64,000 nucleotides of DNA from Epichloe hybrida (lineage: Eukaryota > Ascomycota > Sordariomycetes > Hypocreales > Clavicipitaceae): contig JAFEKR010000025.1 in the NCBI GenBank assembly GCA_019022495.1, forward strand, positions 310,001-374,000, written 5' to 3'. Shown in pieces: positions 1 to 12,352 of this stretch; position 1 is the stretch's first letter; the number at the start of each line of letters is the position of its first letter. Made by a program: the position numbers and the translations under genes. The notes under the pieces are model-generated. The model was not told the DNA's origin, made no database searches, and was given only the letters and a program-made list of their open reading frames with translations.

Positions 1-1839
1 GCTTGCTTTTATTAGGGTTTTTCTTAATTATATTCTTTAATATTATACTACTCTATTTATAGTAATAGAATTACTAGTTACTTTCTATCTTAAAGCGTTA
101 ATAAATATAGGTAATTATCTCTTTATAGGAATAGTTATTCTTAAAGAGATAATTAAGGAAGTATTATTTAGTATTACCTATTAATATAATAGGGAAAGCC
201 TTTTAATAATATGTTTAAGGAAGGTTAATTCTATTATACTTGTTTTTAAAGAGTATAATCTTTAGTATTAAGAAGTTATATAGCTTCCTACTATAGTAGT
301 TACTATTCTTATATATCTTTGTAAGCTCTAAGATCTTCTTTATAATTTAATCTTTAGAGGTAAATTACTATAAAGGCATAATTTATTATAAATAATAGTT
401 TACTAGTTATTATTAATAATAATTATTAGGATAAAGCTATTAATTTAATAGGGATTATTATAGGGGCTTTTATAAAGGTTTAAGTAGTCTTTAGGGTTAG
501 GGAAGGTAGATTTCTAAGGTAGGTTATTAGGGCTATTAATATTAAGGCTCTAGGGGTTTAGAAGATTATAGTCTTTTTTATAATCTCTCCTATAACTAAA
601 GAGATATTAAAGTTTAATAAAGCACTTCTTTAAGGGATACTAGGATTAAATATCCTAGGCCTTACTTAATAAGAATGCTATAATCTTATAGAGAATTATG
701 TAATTCTCTAATAACTTTCTTTATAGCCCTTTTAAAGGTGTCTTTAAACTAGCCTTTAAAGTTTTCTTAGAATAATTCCTATAGGTTATTATCTCTCTAA
801 CATTAATACTTACTAAGGTTAATAAATCTTATAATCTAGTTATTAAGCTTAAGCTATGTAGTAGTCTCTAGATTTAGCTTAATAAATTCTTTCTAATTAC
901 TAGAGAAGTTATAAGTAAGCTATTAAAGATATAAGGGTAACTTATACTCTTAGGGTCTTATAGGGGTAATAGTTAAAGCCTTACTATTACTAGTAGCCTT
1001 TACTCTTATAGAAGGTCTAGATTCCTTTGCTATCTTTAACTATAAAAGGAATATTACTAATTTATTATTTTCGCTACTAATTAAGCTCCTATGTTTACCT
1101 ATTACTATTATAAGGGTTTTCTTTCGCACTTTAGAAGCGTTATTACTCTAATGAAATTAGAAGATTATAAAAGTAGAAAATAGAAGAAAAAGCAGTAAAA
1201 GTAGTAATAAGAATAAATCAATAAGGATAAATAAAGTAATAGAAGTGCTAAAAGTAACTAGAAAATAATAAGAAAAGTAATAAGGGAATAATAGAAATTA
1301 CCACTTCCTGTTTTTTATAAAAAGGAGGGAAAGAGGTAATCTCTCTCTTTCTTGCTAATAAGCATAGGGTAAATAGCACTAAGAGTAAAGGGGGTAAAAA
1401 ATAAGTAGTAAATACTTATAAGGAGAGATTAAAGGTCTATTAGAAAGTAATGTGTTAAAGGGAATTTATAGGTATATTAGCTAGCTTAGCTAAGGTTATT
1501 TAACGTTAGGTTTAAAATAAATGCCTTGTGGCAATAGATTTAGTTAGTTAGTTAGTTTTCTTATAATAGACAATAAAATTAATAATTAATAATAATATCC
1601 TAGATAGATATAATAAAGTTATATCCCTTAGCCTAAGGGTTAATAAATTAATTCCTTAGAAGCCTAATAAGCTTGTAACTAGGATTCTAGTCTCTTCCTT
1701 TAGTATACTTATGTAGTTATGCCTCTTTACTATAATAACCGTTATAGCATAACAAGGGGTAGTAGTAGTAGTGTCTGCAAAAATATCTTTTCTTATAATA
1801 CCTAGCTTATTTATAGTTATAAAGTTAATTACTAATTAG
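1..1839 (-). pseudogene. RIP-broken Copia gag region of E'
   Basis: The position next to the 5' LTR and the similarity to 49615-51461 make this the leader and gag-side part of a Copia polyprotein. Gag would package the RNA and form the virus-like particle. No open frame survives. A Lys-rich, AG-rich stretch near 1150-1270 is also present in the E copy around 50770-50900, where short frames remain open by chance of base composition. I recognise no catalytic motif here. The assignment rests on position and on the homologous copy, whose protease and integrase are recognisable further downstream. Confidence 0.6.
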
Positions 1840-2105
1840 TATTAGTTACACTAAGGTGCTTACATAAGTAAAAGGGTAATCCTGTATAATTAAAGTTAAT
1901 AATAGTTAAAAAAATTAGCTAGAAAGGAAAGAGAGAGAAGGGAGAGAAAGTCTAGATACTAGGAAAGTAAGCGAAATCTATGTGTAAGGTAAAAGAGAGG
2001 GTAGCGAATTAATGCAGCTAATTATGTTACGTGCATCGCGCCGGACCTATAATTGGTCTGGTCTTTGGCTACGATTGAACCGATGAAGATCCGAAGGAAT
2101 TAACA
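1840..2105 (-). repeat. 5' LTR of Copia E'
   Basis: A 266-bp copy of the E-family LTR. On the plus strand it starts TATTAGTTACAC (TGTTAG after RIP) and ends GGAATTAACA. It matches 34780-35047 and 51462-51729. The right 100 bp keep several CpG and CpA dinucleotides and look less mutated than the neighbouring coding relic. Confidence 0.9.
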
Positions 2106-4200
2106 TGCTCCCCTTTAATCTAATTAGAATATTAGATGCAGCTAGACTATCTAGGACCTCTAGTTAATTTAGAGTTCCTAGTAAGAGTAATAGCTATAAT
2201 AATACTATAGAAGGCATTAAAGCTAGAGATAGTAATAAACACCCTAATAAAGGGAAAACCCTTATTTACACTAATCCATACCCCTATATCTCTATAAGAC
2301 TTAAATAATATATCATAAAGGAACTACTTTAATAAATAAAGAGCTCTAAATATAAAGAGATAATAATACCTAAGGAAATTAGTCTCTATATCCTTATAAA
2401 GACTAAATAATATAAGGAGTAAGGGTTATTTAGAAAAATACTATTCTCTGAATTTAGTAATAACTTCTATAAATAGTTAAGAGATAAGTTTATAAATAAG
2501 AGAGACTTTTCCTAGAATAGACTTTAAGACTATCTCCTTTATAATAAAGTATATATAACTATTAGAAAAGGTATAAAGATAGTAAATAACCTTAAAGAAG
2601 TAGTAAACTAGGAAGAATTCTAATTTTAAACTCTTAAAGAAATCAAAGAGGCTAGAAAGAAGTATATATAGTTCTAGAAGAACTTATAGAATAAAGAATT
2701 CTTCTATAATCTATTAGATAATAGTAATATTAAATCCTAATAACTAACCCCTTTACCTTACCTATTAGTATAATTACTATTAAAAGGATTAATAAGCTAA
2801 TCTCCTATAAGAAAGTTAATTAATCTAGAATTAAGGGCACTAAAGAATACTATTTGTAAGTATTTATAAGTAATACCCCTACCTATACCTTTACCTAAGA
2901 TAATTTAGTAAAACTACCTTAATAATATTACTAATAATACCTCTAAGTAGGAGCATTACTAATAGAGTTAACCCCTATTACCTAGGGCTAATATTACCTT
3001 TATTAGTATAGCTTAGAGGACTATACTTCCTTCTCCCTAATATAAGGGAGAGGAAGATTAAAGAGAATAATAAACCCTAAGGCTGCTCCTTATAAAGCTA
3101 CCCTTTTACTTCCTAAAGACTATATTACTCTTTTTATAAATATAAAGGAAAGTATTTAAAAAACCCCTATAGACTTAGAGACCTTTACTAAAGTAAATTA
3201 TAAACCTATTAAAGGTATACCCTAAAGAATAACTCTATAGTACTAATAACTATAATATCCTTAAATTAAAGCTTTAAATATTTTATAAGAAGTGTAAATT
3301 ACTTAATATCTAACCTAAATAAGCTAGTTATGCCTTTAAGATTATACTTAAAGGTAAAGCTTTATAATACTATATAAACTACCTCTCTAAACCTAGTTAA
3401 CTATAAGACCTTCTTACGCTTATTAGCTATATAAGGGAATAATTTAAGACTAAAGATATATAGTAAAGATATCTCCTAGAATAGAATAATTTTACTTTAT
3501 AAGGAATAATAAAAGATAACCTAAGTAAATTAATAATTAATTATTTTAATAAGCTTATAAAGAAGCTAGCTATCTTATAATAGGTAGTACCTAAGGTAAG
3601 CTAAAGTGAAAGGGCACTTTAGAATTAACTTATAATAGCCTATAATAATATTCTAGAATGTAAAGGAGTTATTATAGACTTGCTAAAGGGACTATAAGAA
3701 TTCTATAAATAAATTAGGATAATAATCTAACTTATAAAGAAAGAGAAGAAGAACTACTACTAATTCCTAACTAAAGCTATAACCCTAAAGTAATTCTAGA
3801 CTAACTAAAGATATAATAGGAAAGGAAAAGAGACTTAATACCCTTTAAAACTATAAGGAAGAGGAGGAAATCCTTATATAAATAAATACTATATATATAG
3901 TAAGGAAGGATACTAGTTATTAAAGCACCTAGAAGAGAACTATAAGAAGGTATATTAACATATTAAGAACCATTACCTTATAAATCTAGCTAATAACTTA
4001 TATAATTCATTCCTTATATAGTATAAAAGGGAACACAAACCTTAATCCCTTATTAATAATAAAATCACCTAGTATTAAAAGAGTATTAGATTTAATAATA
4101 GCCCTAATAGTATAGATAAGCTAGTACCTATAAGCTTCTTTAATTATAGAATATAACTTAATAGTAAAAGAATAGTTTAATTCCTAATAAGTTAAGTAGC
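2106..4200 (+). pseudogene. Copia G gag with zinc knuckle (broken)
   Basis: This is the gag-side region of Copia G. Near 3875-3925 a degraded zinc knuckle is readable: residues resembling Cys-x2-Cys-x4-His-x4-His/Cys, with TAT/TAC where Cys codons (TGT/TGC) would be and SKEG between the second Cys and the His. Zinc knuckles in gag bind the element RNA during packaging. Upstream, 2106-3850 is charged, helix-like sequence in broken frames. No start codon can be assigned. The region runs straight on into the protease at about 4262. Confidence 0.7.
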
Positions 4201-4261
4201 TTATTATAGTCTAAGTAAAGAAAACCCCTTTTAGTAAGAACTCTTAAGCAAAGCTCTAATA

Positions 4262-4650
4262 ATATTTATACTAGAAGATTACTATTCTTATATAATATTT
4301 TAAGGGATTATACCTAATATAGGAGCTATAAAGTTCTTTATAGTAAGGCATTCTTAATTCCTTGCTTTATAATATTAAATACCTAAATTATAGCTTAATA
4401 AATTAATAGCGAAAAAGGTATTAGTTAGATTTAGCGTAGGAGAACTAATTATCGCGCTTAGAGCAGCTAATATACCTACGCCTTTTAGAGATATTCTCTT
4501 TTAGGTTATACTAATAAACACTCCATTTCTCTTATCCCTTAATAATATAGACTACTTATAAATTAATTTTAATATCTCTAAAAATACACTATAATAAGGA
4601 AATATTAAAGTCCTTATTATATATAAATAAGGGCATGCTTAGATACTACT
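4262..4650 (+). pseudogene. Copia G aspartic protease (broken)
   Basis: Around 4310-4330 the sequence reads IIPNIGAI. This matches the DTGA active-site block of fungal Copia proteases after G-to-A and C-to-T changes (Asp to Asn, Thr to Ile). Downstream, FSVGE, IPTPFRDILF and INTPFLLSLNNID are the flap and C-terminal blocks seen in this family. The protease would cut the Gag-Pol polyprotein. The loss of the catalytic Asp and the in-frame stops make it inactive. The equivalent region of element E lies at about 48550-48870 on the other strand. Confidence 0.8.
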
Positions 4651-4689
4651 TATATAAAAAGAGAAAGTAGTTACTTAGAGCTATCTTAT

Positions 4690-5572
4690 AGAAAGCAAAT
4701 TATAGTAATTATATTATTACTTTAGGTATTTATTAATCTAATAACTATATAAGGTTCTTTATAAATTAGGGTATAATATTAATATTAAGGCTATTAAGAA
4801 GCTAATAAGACTTTATTACTAATACTAAATATATATAAATAGCCCTAATTACTTTAAATTTACCCTTAAGGATAAGTATAGCTTTAACTATAAAGTAATA
4901 GTAAATATTTTTTACCTTAATAGTAACTACCCTATACTTTACGCTATAGATATAGCTATAGTGTTTAATATAGCAAAATTCCTTAATAATATCTCTACAA
5001 AAACAACCTAGGAAGCCCTCTAGATATACTAGATTAATACTTATCTAGGCCCTCCGGATTTTATTACAATAGATACTAGAACAAACTTCTATAGTAATAA
5101 ATTCAGATAATTTATAGCTTTAATATTAATTTTAATTAAGAAAGTCCTTATTAAGGTACAATAGTATTAGGAAGGTTAAAAGGTATTATAGGCCGCTCTA
5201 AAGGGCCTATAATATAATTAGGCATAAATATCTTATAATACCTAAACCTATTACCTTATAAATAGTAATAAAGGCCTTAAATAATACTAGAGGCCCTAAT
5301 AGCCTTATCCTAACCCTCCTTATCTTTAGAGCTTACTTATATATAATAAATAAGTCCTTACTATTACCTAATATTATATAGTATATAATTATAGTATAGA
5401 AAGCTACTAAAGAGATTAAGAGGCTCTATACTATTAGGAAGGTTAATAAGGCTCTTACTAAATATAATAGCCTAGATACCTTAAAGACCCTTAACCTACT
5501 ACTTAGATTAAAAGTCTAAGTCTAGTAAGAAGGTAAGGGATAGGTAAGCCTATATAAGCTACTAGTAATAAC
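4690..5572 (+). pseudogene. Copia G integrase (broken)
   Basis: Degraded integrase. The N-terminal zinc-binding region (His pair then Cys pair) lies around 4715-4830. The core contains GPPDFITID at 5047-5073, with the second catalytic Asp in the motif that reads TDAGTNF in intact relatives. The glutamate region follows near 5155-5180. A C-terminal block around 5390-5570 reads ATKEIKRLYTIRKVNKAL and then YKLLVIT. The frame is cut at 5572 by Gypsy A and resumes at 11911. The integrase would join the cDNA to the chromosome. Confidence 0.85.
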
Positions 5573-5774
5573 TATGAGAACAGAGGGATAGCTAGGCAAG
5601 AGGTATAGGGGCGTTCGTATATTGACTGAAGCTTGCTAGGTCTAAGTGTGTTATGCGTATAAGTCACTAACTTATAGGTAATGACTTGCTAGTGTCACGT
5701 AAACCTAGCCCTAGGGCGTGGTATGCCTGCCTAGTAGTACACTAGCGCGCTAGTATTATAAGTAAGGCCCTATA
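5573..5774 (-). repeat. 3' LTR of Gypsy A
   Basis: 202 bp. On the plus strand it begins TATGAGAACAGAGGG and ends AAGGCCCTATA. It holds the palindrome ACTAGCGCGCTAGT near 5741-5756, shared by the other LTRs of this family. A G-rich polypurine stretch (on the minus strand) lies directly inside it at about 5775-5790, as expected for a 3' LTR. Confidence 0.92.
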
Positions 5775-8460
5775 ATTACCCCCTTACTTTTAGCTAGGCT
5801 TCTAAATAGCTTTTAGTAAGTACTATATAGCTATTTACTAAGTAGTAGCTATACTAAAATAATAATAAATAACATTAGTATTTAAGTATAAATTTACCTA
5901 TAACTCCTTATTATATTACTAACTTTTCCCTTTCTTATCTATAGTAAACTTTTCCCTAGATACTATTATATTATTAGTTACTATAACTTTACCTTTACTA
6001 CTTACCTTATTATTAGAATAGAATTAGATAGGGAAAGTATTAAGAGTATTATTATTATAGCTATCCCTAATATTTATTTAAGAGGATATTCCTATATATA
6101 CTATCTATATATAGGTTACACAGACTTTAAGAAAAATCCTCTAGCTAAGCCTAATATCCCTTAGATTAACTATTAATTCCCTAGTATACTAACTACTATT
6201 ATTAAAGGGAAATATTTAAAGCATTATATCTAGTGTGTTAAATATAGTAATACTTATAAGATAGTAAGTATATTATATTCTCTACTCTTTTAGTCCCTAA
6301 TTACCTATATCTCTCTAGGTAATACTAACTATATAAGGGGATTTTCTAGATTTTCTTACTACCCTTAATTAGGTAAAAACTTTAATAAATACCCTAAGTA
6401 ATTAGGACCCTAATAACCCTAATAATTATATGTTTTCTAAGCTAACTCGCCGCTATTTTAGCACCTATTATCTAAACCTTATTTTAAGGTTTAATTATGC
6501 TAATATAGCTTATTATGTTTCCTTTAGTTTAACTAGGGCTGCTAAGGTCTATTAGGTATGTTTTATTATATGTTCTCTAGACCTTTACTTACTCCCTAGG
6601 TAAGCCACTTTAGCTATATATAATTAGTATATTATTTTACACTAGTAACTTTTAGTTACTATATATCCTACCCCTGCCCTAGGGATTATAAGTTATTACT
6701 TCTCCTTTATTACTTATTTACTAACTTTTATAGCTAAACTATACTATATATTATAATTCCTAGAAGAGAAAAATAACTTTATAGCTATAATATTATAATC
6801 TAGGATTTATACCCTAGGGGGTAGTAAAGCACTAGTTTTTCTAGGTAATAAAGGTAGTGGTTTAGGAGGATAAGAGTAAGGGCACTAAGTACCTTCTTTA
6901 TAATAGTATTATTTTAACATATAAGGGGGTAATTATAAAAGGGTTTCCTATAAGACTCCCCTTCTTATAAGTATCTTTTCTTTTATTATTTAGTAAATAG
7001 TCTAATAAGGGTTTTAATTAGAGTATAATAATAGCTAATAAGGCTAGGCCTTTTTTATAATTACCTTATCCCTTATTACTTATAACTTACTTATATCTTA
7101 CTATACTTTTTACTTATTTTACTTTAATAGAAAGCTTAAATTATATATTAAGCGCCTTCTATATCTTCTAACACTACCTATTAATTATATTTGCTTAGCT
7201 AGCCCTTCTATTTTACTAGGTATTTATTACCTTTATATATCTTCCTATAATCCCTAACTTCTTTAACTTTAAACTTATTATTATTATCTTTAAGGTCTAG
7301 TATTAGTATATCCTTATCTAGGGTATCTTCCTAGTAATTCCATAGCTCTAATAGGCTAATATAAAATATATTATATAGCTAGCTATACTTATTAGGTAGC
7401 GCTAGTTAGTATACTTATTTACCTATAGCATTAAGTATTTAAAATAGCTTAATAAATCTTAGGTTTAGCTTCTATTTCGTGTCCTTAAGCCTAATATTCT
7501 TTACTAATAGTAGTACTAAGTCTTCTCTTTTTAAGGTTATTAGCTAATATCTCTAGTTATAGTACTTTACCTACGCTTTAGTAGCCCTTACCTAGTTATA
7601 TACTAGTTTCTCCCTAACCTTATATAGCTTTTTAATATATATATAAGCCTCTAGGACCTCCCCCTTTATACTCTTATCCTTAAGAGTAAAGTAAAACTTA
7701 GGTAAATAGCCTATAAGAGTATAGTTAAGGGAGTAGCCTATTATCTTATTAATAGTATTATTATATATAAATTAAGCTATTAGGAGTAGCTTTAGCTATA
7801 GTTATTAGTTTTCTTTAATAAAATATTATAGGTAATACTTAAGTACCTAATTTATTCTCTTTATTTACCTATTAGTTTAGGGGTAAAACACTATTAAAAG
7901 CCTTTACTTTATATATAACTAATAATATACCTCTAACTAAAATTAGCTTATAAATACTAACCCTCTATTAGATATAATGCCCTCTAGCGCTCTAAATTAT
8001 AGCTTAATCTCCTTATAAAATAACTTTACTAATTTAGCTATATTAATTATAGTCTTTATAGGAAGGAAGATAAAGTACTTAGTAAATTAGTTTATAATTA
8101 CTAGAATTACATTAGTTTCTTACTTACCTAGCTACACTAGTAGTAAACCTATAATAAAGTTTATTAAGATCTTTACTTATAGTTACCTTAGTATTAGTAG
8201 TAATTTAAGGCTTCTATAAGGGTAGTGCTATCTTACTACTACACGCTAGTATACTCTATAGCTAAATATATAGTCTAAAATAGCTTTACTTATTACTAGC
8301 TACTAATAGTAATATTTTAGTAGCTCTAAAGTATATTTAGTCCTAAAGTAACCTGCTAATAAATTATTATAGTATAGCTATAGAAGCTCCTATTATAAGA
8401 TAGGCTCCTATAAAATAACTACCTAGTCTTTATATATTAGGAGGCCCCTTATACTATATA
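5775..8460 (-). pseudogene. Gypsy A integrase, chromodomain and 3' region (broken)
   Basis: Read on the minus strand. The integrase core (about 8460 down to 7550) aligns with B 15900-16700. The chromodomain lies at about 7330-7180, where KYLVK can be read at 7214-7235, the signature YLVKWKGY of chromoviral integrases with the Trp codon now a stop. Chromodomains of this type bind methylated histone H3 and steer integration into heterochromatin. From about 7100 down to 5790 there is a long non-catalytic 3' region that also occurs in B (26040-27390). I recognise no domain in it. Confidence 0.8.
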
Positions 8461-8465
8461 ACTAT

Positions 8466-9000
8466 TGTGTGGCTAGGAATATGACCCCTAGAGACCTCTC
8501 TCAGAAGACCTCTAGCCCCTTAGACCTTGGATTTATTGGATCCCTCGAGACCTCTCTCTCAAGACCTCGGATCGATCGGATTGTCGGATCAATTCAACCA
8601 CATTGGATCCGGCCTAGCCCCTGACCCCCTAGCTAGATAAAAGCCCTAGATTCCCTCCCTTTCATAGAAAATCAACTCTCCCTTCGTAGCCTTTTGGCTT
8701 GGATTGTTCAATCGAGATTATACCCTTTTTGCTTCGGCTGATATTTGATAGCTTCGGCTGATATTAGATTGCTTCGGCTGATATTGGATTGATAAGATGA
8801 CCTGATATTGGCAAAAGACTTCGCAGCTTAGATCCTCGCGATGGATCGCAAATATCGCAGACCTAGATCCCGATATCTAGGTTCAATTGCTAATATCGTC
8901 GAATTCGTCAATACCGTCAATATCGTCATTTTCGTCATTATCATCATTATCGTTAGATCCCTCTTTTCCGTTGTTTTGGGGTGGTTGTTTTGCCCTGACA
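8466..9000 (+). mobile_element. Solo LTR of the satellite-bearing LTR element, copy 1
   Basis: 535 bp, starting TGTGTGGCTAGGAATATG and ending TTTTGCCCTGACA. It is flanked by AACTAT at 8460-8465 and 9001-9006, a perfect 6-bp TSD, so it is a solo LTR left by recombination of a full insertion. It contains three GCTTCGGCTGATATT units (8735-8785) and a TCGTCA-rich run (8890-8950). It interrupts Gypsy A. It keeps many CpG and CpA dinucleotides and is far less RIP-mutated than the Gypsy around it, so it is either young or was not recognised by RIP. No coding function: the open frames through it are incidental. Confidence 0.92.
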
Positions 9001-9006
9001 AACTAT

Positions 9007-11703
9007 AGACTAGCTTTTCCCCTCCCTTTTACTTAGGAGTTAACCTTACCTTTATGCTTTTATAAATCTAAATCTTAGTCCTATACCTTTTATAGTAGTT
9101 ATACTAATAGTTTATTTACTATAAATTAGTAAGGATTTAGTAATATAATAGCCCCTTAAATTACTTATACTATACTAATATCTTAAATACACACTACCTT
9201 CTCCTTAAAATTACCCTTATTTAGCTAACCTATTATTAGATTTATAGTAGCTAACTAGCCTTTTACCTAGGCTACTCTTACCTTAGTAAGTTCTAAAACT
9301 AGTATTATACTATAACTTCTTTAATATATTAGTACTTTTTCTTTTACTATATAAATATTTACTATTTTCCTTTAAAGCTCTAGTAAGAGCGCCTTATTTA
9401 ATATAGGTTTACCCTTATAATTAGACTTTCTTAATAGTATATTTATAAGGTTACTTTTCCCTAGTCTATACTTAATTATAAAATAAAAAGGGTAAAGGAA
9501 TATACACTATTATACCTATCTTTTATTTAGCCTTTACTACCTTATAAAAGTCTATAGGTTATAATAGTCTAATAGGACCTCTATAGGTATCTTTATACCT
9601 TTAATATAATATTACTAGTATTTAAATAGCTTTACTATAGTAAGTAACTCTTAATTAGCTATACTATAGTTATATTTAGTATTTATAAACTTCCTTAACT
9701 AAAAGGCTACTAGATACTAATAGCCCTTATTATCTTACTAAGATAGGATTCCTATTATTATAAAAATTAAGGTATTTATCTTAATATATATTACTTAACT
9801 TAGGTTATAGTATTAGAGTAAAGGCACTTACTAAAAGGTATCTTTTAGCTAGTTAAACACTAACTACTCCTTTTCTCTAAATATAAACCTCCTAGTCTAA
9901 ATACTATTTTAACTACCCTTTATTAATATATAAAGAGGTACTATAATCCTAGAGTATTTATAGATAAACTATTAGTAAAAGTTATAAAACCTAAGAAATA
10001 ACTATATATCCTTAAAACTTATTAGCTTCTTCTATTCTCTAATTATATTAACCTAGTAAGTATCTATTAATATCCTATTGATTTTTAATTTCTTTTGGGG
10101 TCATTGGCTGTGGCCAATGCATCTAATTTTCAAGGAACCAAAAAAATTACTAGCAATACCCAGCTAGTGCCACATGTAACAACCAAATTCATATATATTC
10201 TTCTATAAGTATATATATTCTAATTAATATAGGGCTTCCCTTTACTCTTAGGTTCCTATTAATAACTATATATAGTAACTTAAAGTCTTTCTCTTTACCT
10301 TATAAATCTTTAATTAAAATAAGCACCTTATAAACACTATATTAAGGAACTATTAAAGCCCTTACTACCTTTAAGATAAGTACTATAGCCTTAGCCTAAT
10401 TAAGCTTATAAGTCTATATAAATTAAGCACTTATAATATTAATCTTAGTATAACTATTAAGATTTACTAATATTTTAATATCTTTATACTTATAAATAGT
10501 AACTAGTATATAGAATTAGTATCTTACTAGTACCCTAGTATTTAAGGTAAAGGTAAGGGCTTTTACTTTTATCTCTAGGAGTTTTCCTAACTCTCTTACT
10601 AGTCTTTCCTTAGCTTATTATAATTATAAATAAGGTACTTTATACTATTATAATTAAAGCACTATTTTCTTCCTTATAGTTTATTATTATTTAGGTAAGT
10701 AGCTAGGGTCTTTTCCTTATTCTTATCCTTATCTCTTTAGTCCTAATTTAGCTAATGCCCTTATAAGGAGTTATATCTTTAGTATTAAGCTACCTTATAT
10801 AACCCCTTCTCTTTTAAATTATTTAGCTTTTACTTATTCTTTAATATTACCTCCTAGAATTACTAGGTAAGTTATATAATATCTTCTTATATTAGACTAG
10901 TAATATTTATATATAGGTTAATATAATCTTATAAGTTAGGAAGTAATTTCATAAAGAATATAAAAGTATAAGTCTTTTCTAGAGCTTATTCTAGGTATTT
11001 CTCTAGTAAATCTAAGTAAATACTAAACTTAATAAAACTCTAGCCTTCCTTTTACTTTATATTTTCTAGCTATATAGCTATTTATATATTATAACTTATA
11101 AAGTCTTTAAGTAGTATAAGAGTCTAGTCTTAGAACTTATCCTAGTTATCCTTAGAATAATCCTAACTATTAGCTAGTTATTCTTTAATATATTAGTCCT
11201 ATCTAGCCTAATAGTTTATATATATATAGTTAAGTATAAAGAGAATCTTTTAGTTATCCTAGTAATACTTTTTCTTTATCCCCTTAAAGGTATAGTTAAG
11301 GTTATTAAGCTATATCTTATACTTTTATAAGTTTATAAAGTATTAGAGTTTTATAATATTTTAAACCTTAACTTCTTAGCTACTAAGGCTTAAGAATAAA
11401 CTATTCTTTTAGCCCCTTTTTACTAGTTTTTTATAAGATTATATTAAGTTAGTAAGCTTCTTTTCTTAATTCTATAGTTTCTTAAGTTACTTAAGCTAAG
11501 TAATTTACTTCTTAACTACTACCTCTTTTACTACTATAGTAAAGGGTATAGCTTTAAATAAGGTTATAAAATATAGTATATTCCTAGCTATAGTATTATT
11601 ATTATCTAGCTAATCCTAAGTAATATATAGTATAGTTCTAGTAGATTAAGTTATTCTCCTCCCTATATTACTCTTAGGTAACTAGTAAGAGAAGCTTTAG
11701 AAT
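9007..11703 (-). pseudogene. Gypsy A gag, RNase H and remnant RT (broken)
   Basis: Minus-strand counterpart of B 12353-15838. Next to the 5' LTR (11703 down to about 10900) is the gag region. The stretch from about 10079 down to 9007 corresponds to late RT and RNase H (B 14785-15838). The RT palm with the YLDD motif is missing, because the segment equivalent to B 13866-14784 is absent exactly at the 112-bp retroposon insertion (10080-10191). The element could not have been autonomous after that loss. Dense TAG and TAA codons fill every frame. Confidence 0.8.
10080..10191 (-). mobile_element. Retroposon copy 1 (112 bp, 5'-truncated)
   Basis: The shortest copy of the retroposon. Its A-rich 3' end is on the left (GATTTTTAATTT... 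on the plus strand) and it is truncated after CAACCAAATTCA. The sequence is hardly mutated (GGCCAATG and GTGCCACATG intact). I find no convincing TSD. Instead the flanks correspond to Gypsy B positions 13866 and 14784, so about 920 bp of host sequence is missing at this insertion. The 3' junction follows the family rule, AAAAATC followed by AATA on the sense strand. Confidence 0.88.
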
Positions 11704-11905
11704 TATAAAAATAAAGGGATAGCTAGGTAAGAGATATAGAGGCATTTATATATTAAATAAAGCTTACTAGGTCTAAGTGTATTATATATATAAGTTACTA
11801 ACTTATAGGTAGTGACTTGCTAGTGTCACGTAGACCTAGCCCTAGGGCGTAGTATGCCCGCCTAGTGGTGCGCTAGCGCGCTAGTGTTATAAGTAAGGCC
11901 TTACA
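11704..11905 (-). repeat. 5' LTR of Gypsy A
   Basis: 202 bp, the same length as the 3' LTR. On the plus strand it starts TATAAAAATAAAGGG and ends AAGGCCTTACA. It carries a GCGCTAGCGCGCTAGTG block around 11871-11887. It faces the 5' LTR of Gypsy B 245 bp away, so the two promoters would have fired in opposite directions. Confidence 0.92.
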
Positions 11906-11910
11906 ATAAC

Positions 11911-12145
11911 TAAAGAGAGCTATATACTTAATATACCTAGGGGCCTAAAGACCTTTAGGTTAACCTCTATTAAGCCTTACTATAATAATCCTAGTATAAA
12001 GAAAATAGTAAAGCCTAGGGAAAAGGGAAAGGAGAAAGGGTAAGAGGCCTAAGATAAGAATATAGTACTAGTAATACTACTAAAGCATAGGCATAGAAGG
12101 CCCTAAAAGAACTCTCCTATAATACCTTAGGAGACTAATACCTTC
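11911..12145 (+). pseudogene. Copia G integrase-RT linker piece
   Basis: The middle piece of Copia G, trapped between Gypsy A and B. It continues the integrase C-terminus directly (TKESYILNIPRG, then FRLTSIKPYYNN, the block that ends Copia integrases of this type). It then goes into the charged Lys/Glu-rich linker that precedes RT. Its last bases CTATT (12146-12150) are the left TSD of Gypsy B. This piece shows that A and B entered the same Copia independently. Confidence 0.88.
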
Positions 12146-12150
12146 CTATT

Positions 12151-12352
12151 TATCAGGCCCCACTTATAACACTAGCGCGCTAGCGCACTACTAAGCAAGC
12201 ATACCACGCCCTAGGGCTAGGTTTACGTAATACTAGCAAGTTACTAGCTATAAGTTAGTAACTTATATATATAATACACTTAGACCTAGTAAGCTTTAGT
12301 TAATATATAAACGCCTCTATACCTCTTACCTAGCTATTCCTTAGTTCTTATA
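12151..12352 (+). repeat. 5' LTR of Gypsy B
   Basis: 202 bp, starting TATCAGGCCCCACTT (TG to TA at the end base) and ending TTAGTTCTTATA. The palindrome CACTAGCGCGCTAG is at about 12171-12184. The interior begins ATTCTAAAGCTTCTC, shared with A and D; this is the primer-binding position, but the primer tRNA cannot be assigned after RIP. Confidence 0.92.

Larger units (their letters stand above)
1..2105 (-). mobile_element. Copia element E', 5' part (runs off left edge)
   Basis: This stretch aligns end to end with 49615-51729, the 5' part of Copia element E. It therefore holds a second E-family copy on the minus strand: its 5' LTR (1840-2105) is on the right and its gag region runs leftwards out of the window. 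The sequence is full of stops and TpA, as expected after RIP. The flank just after the LTR is TGCTC, the candidate TSD half; the other half lies outside the window. It abuts the internal region of Copia G, so it probably inserted near the 5' end of G. Confidence 0.85.
5573..11905 (-). mobile_element. Gypsy chromovirus A (minus), TSD ATAAC
   Basis: A complete but damaged Gypsy element inserted in Copia G. The 5-bp TSD ATAAC is at 5568-5572 and 11906-11910. The 202-bp LTRs are 11704-11905 (5') and 5573-5774 (3'). The interior aligns in inverse orientation with element B. It lacks the ~920 bp corresponding to B 13866-14784, which removes the RT core, and a 112-bp retroposon copy sits at that spot. 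A solo LTR of another element (8466-9000) interrupts the integrase region. All reading frames carry many stops. Confidence 0.92.
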
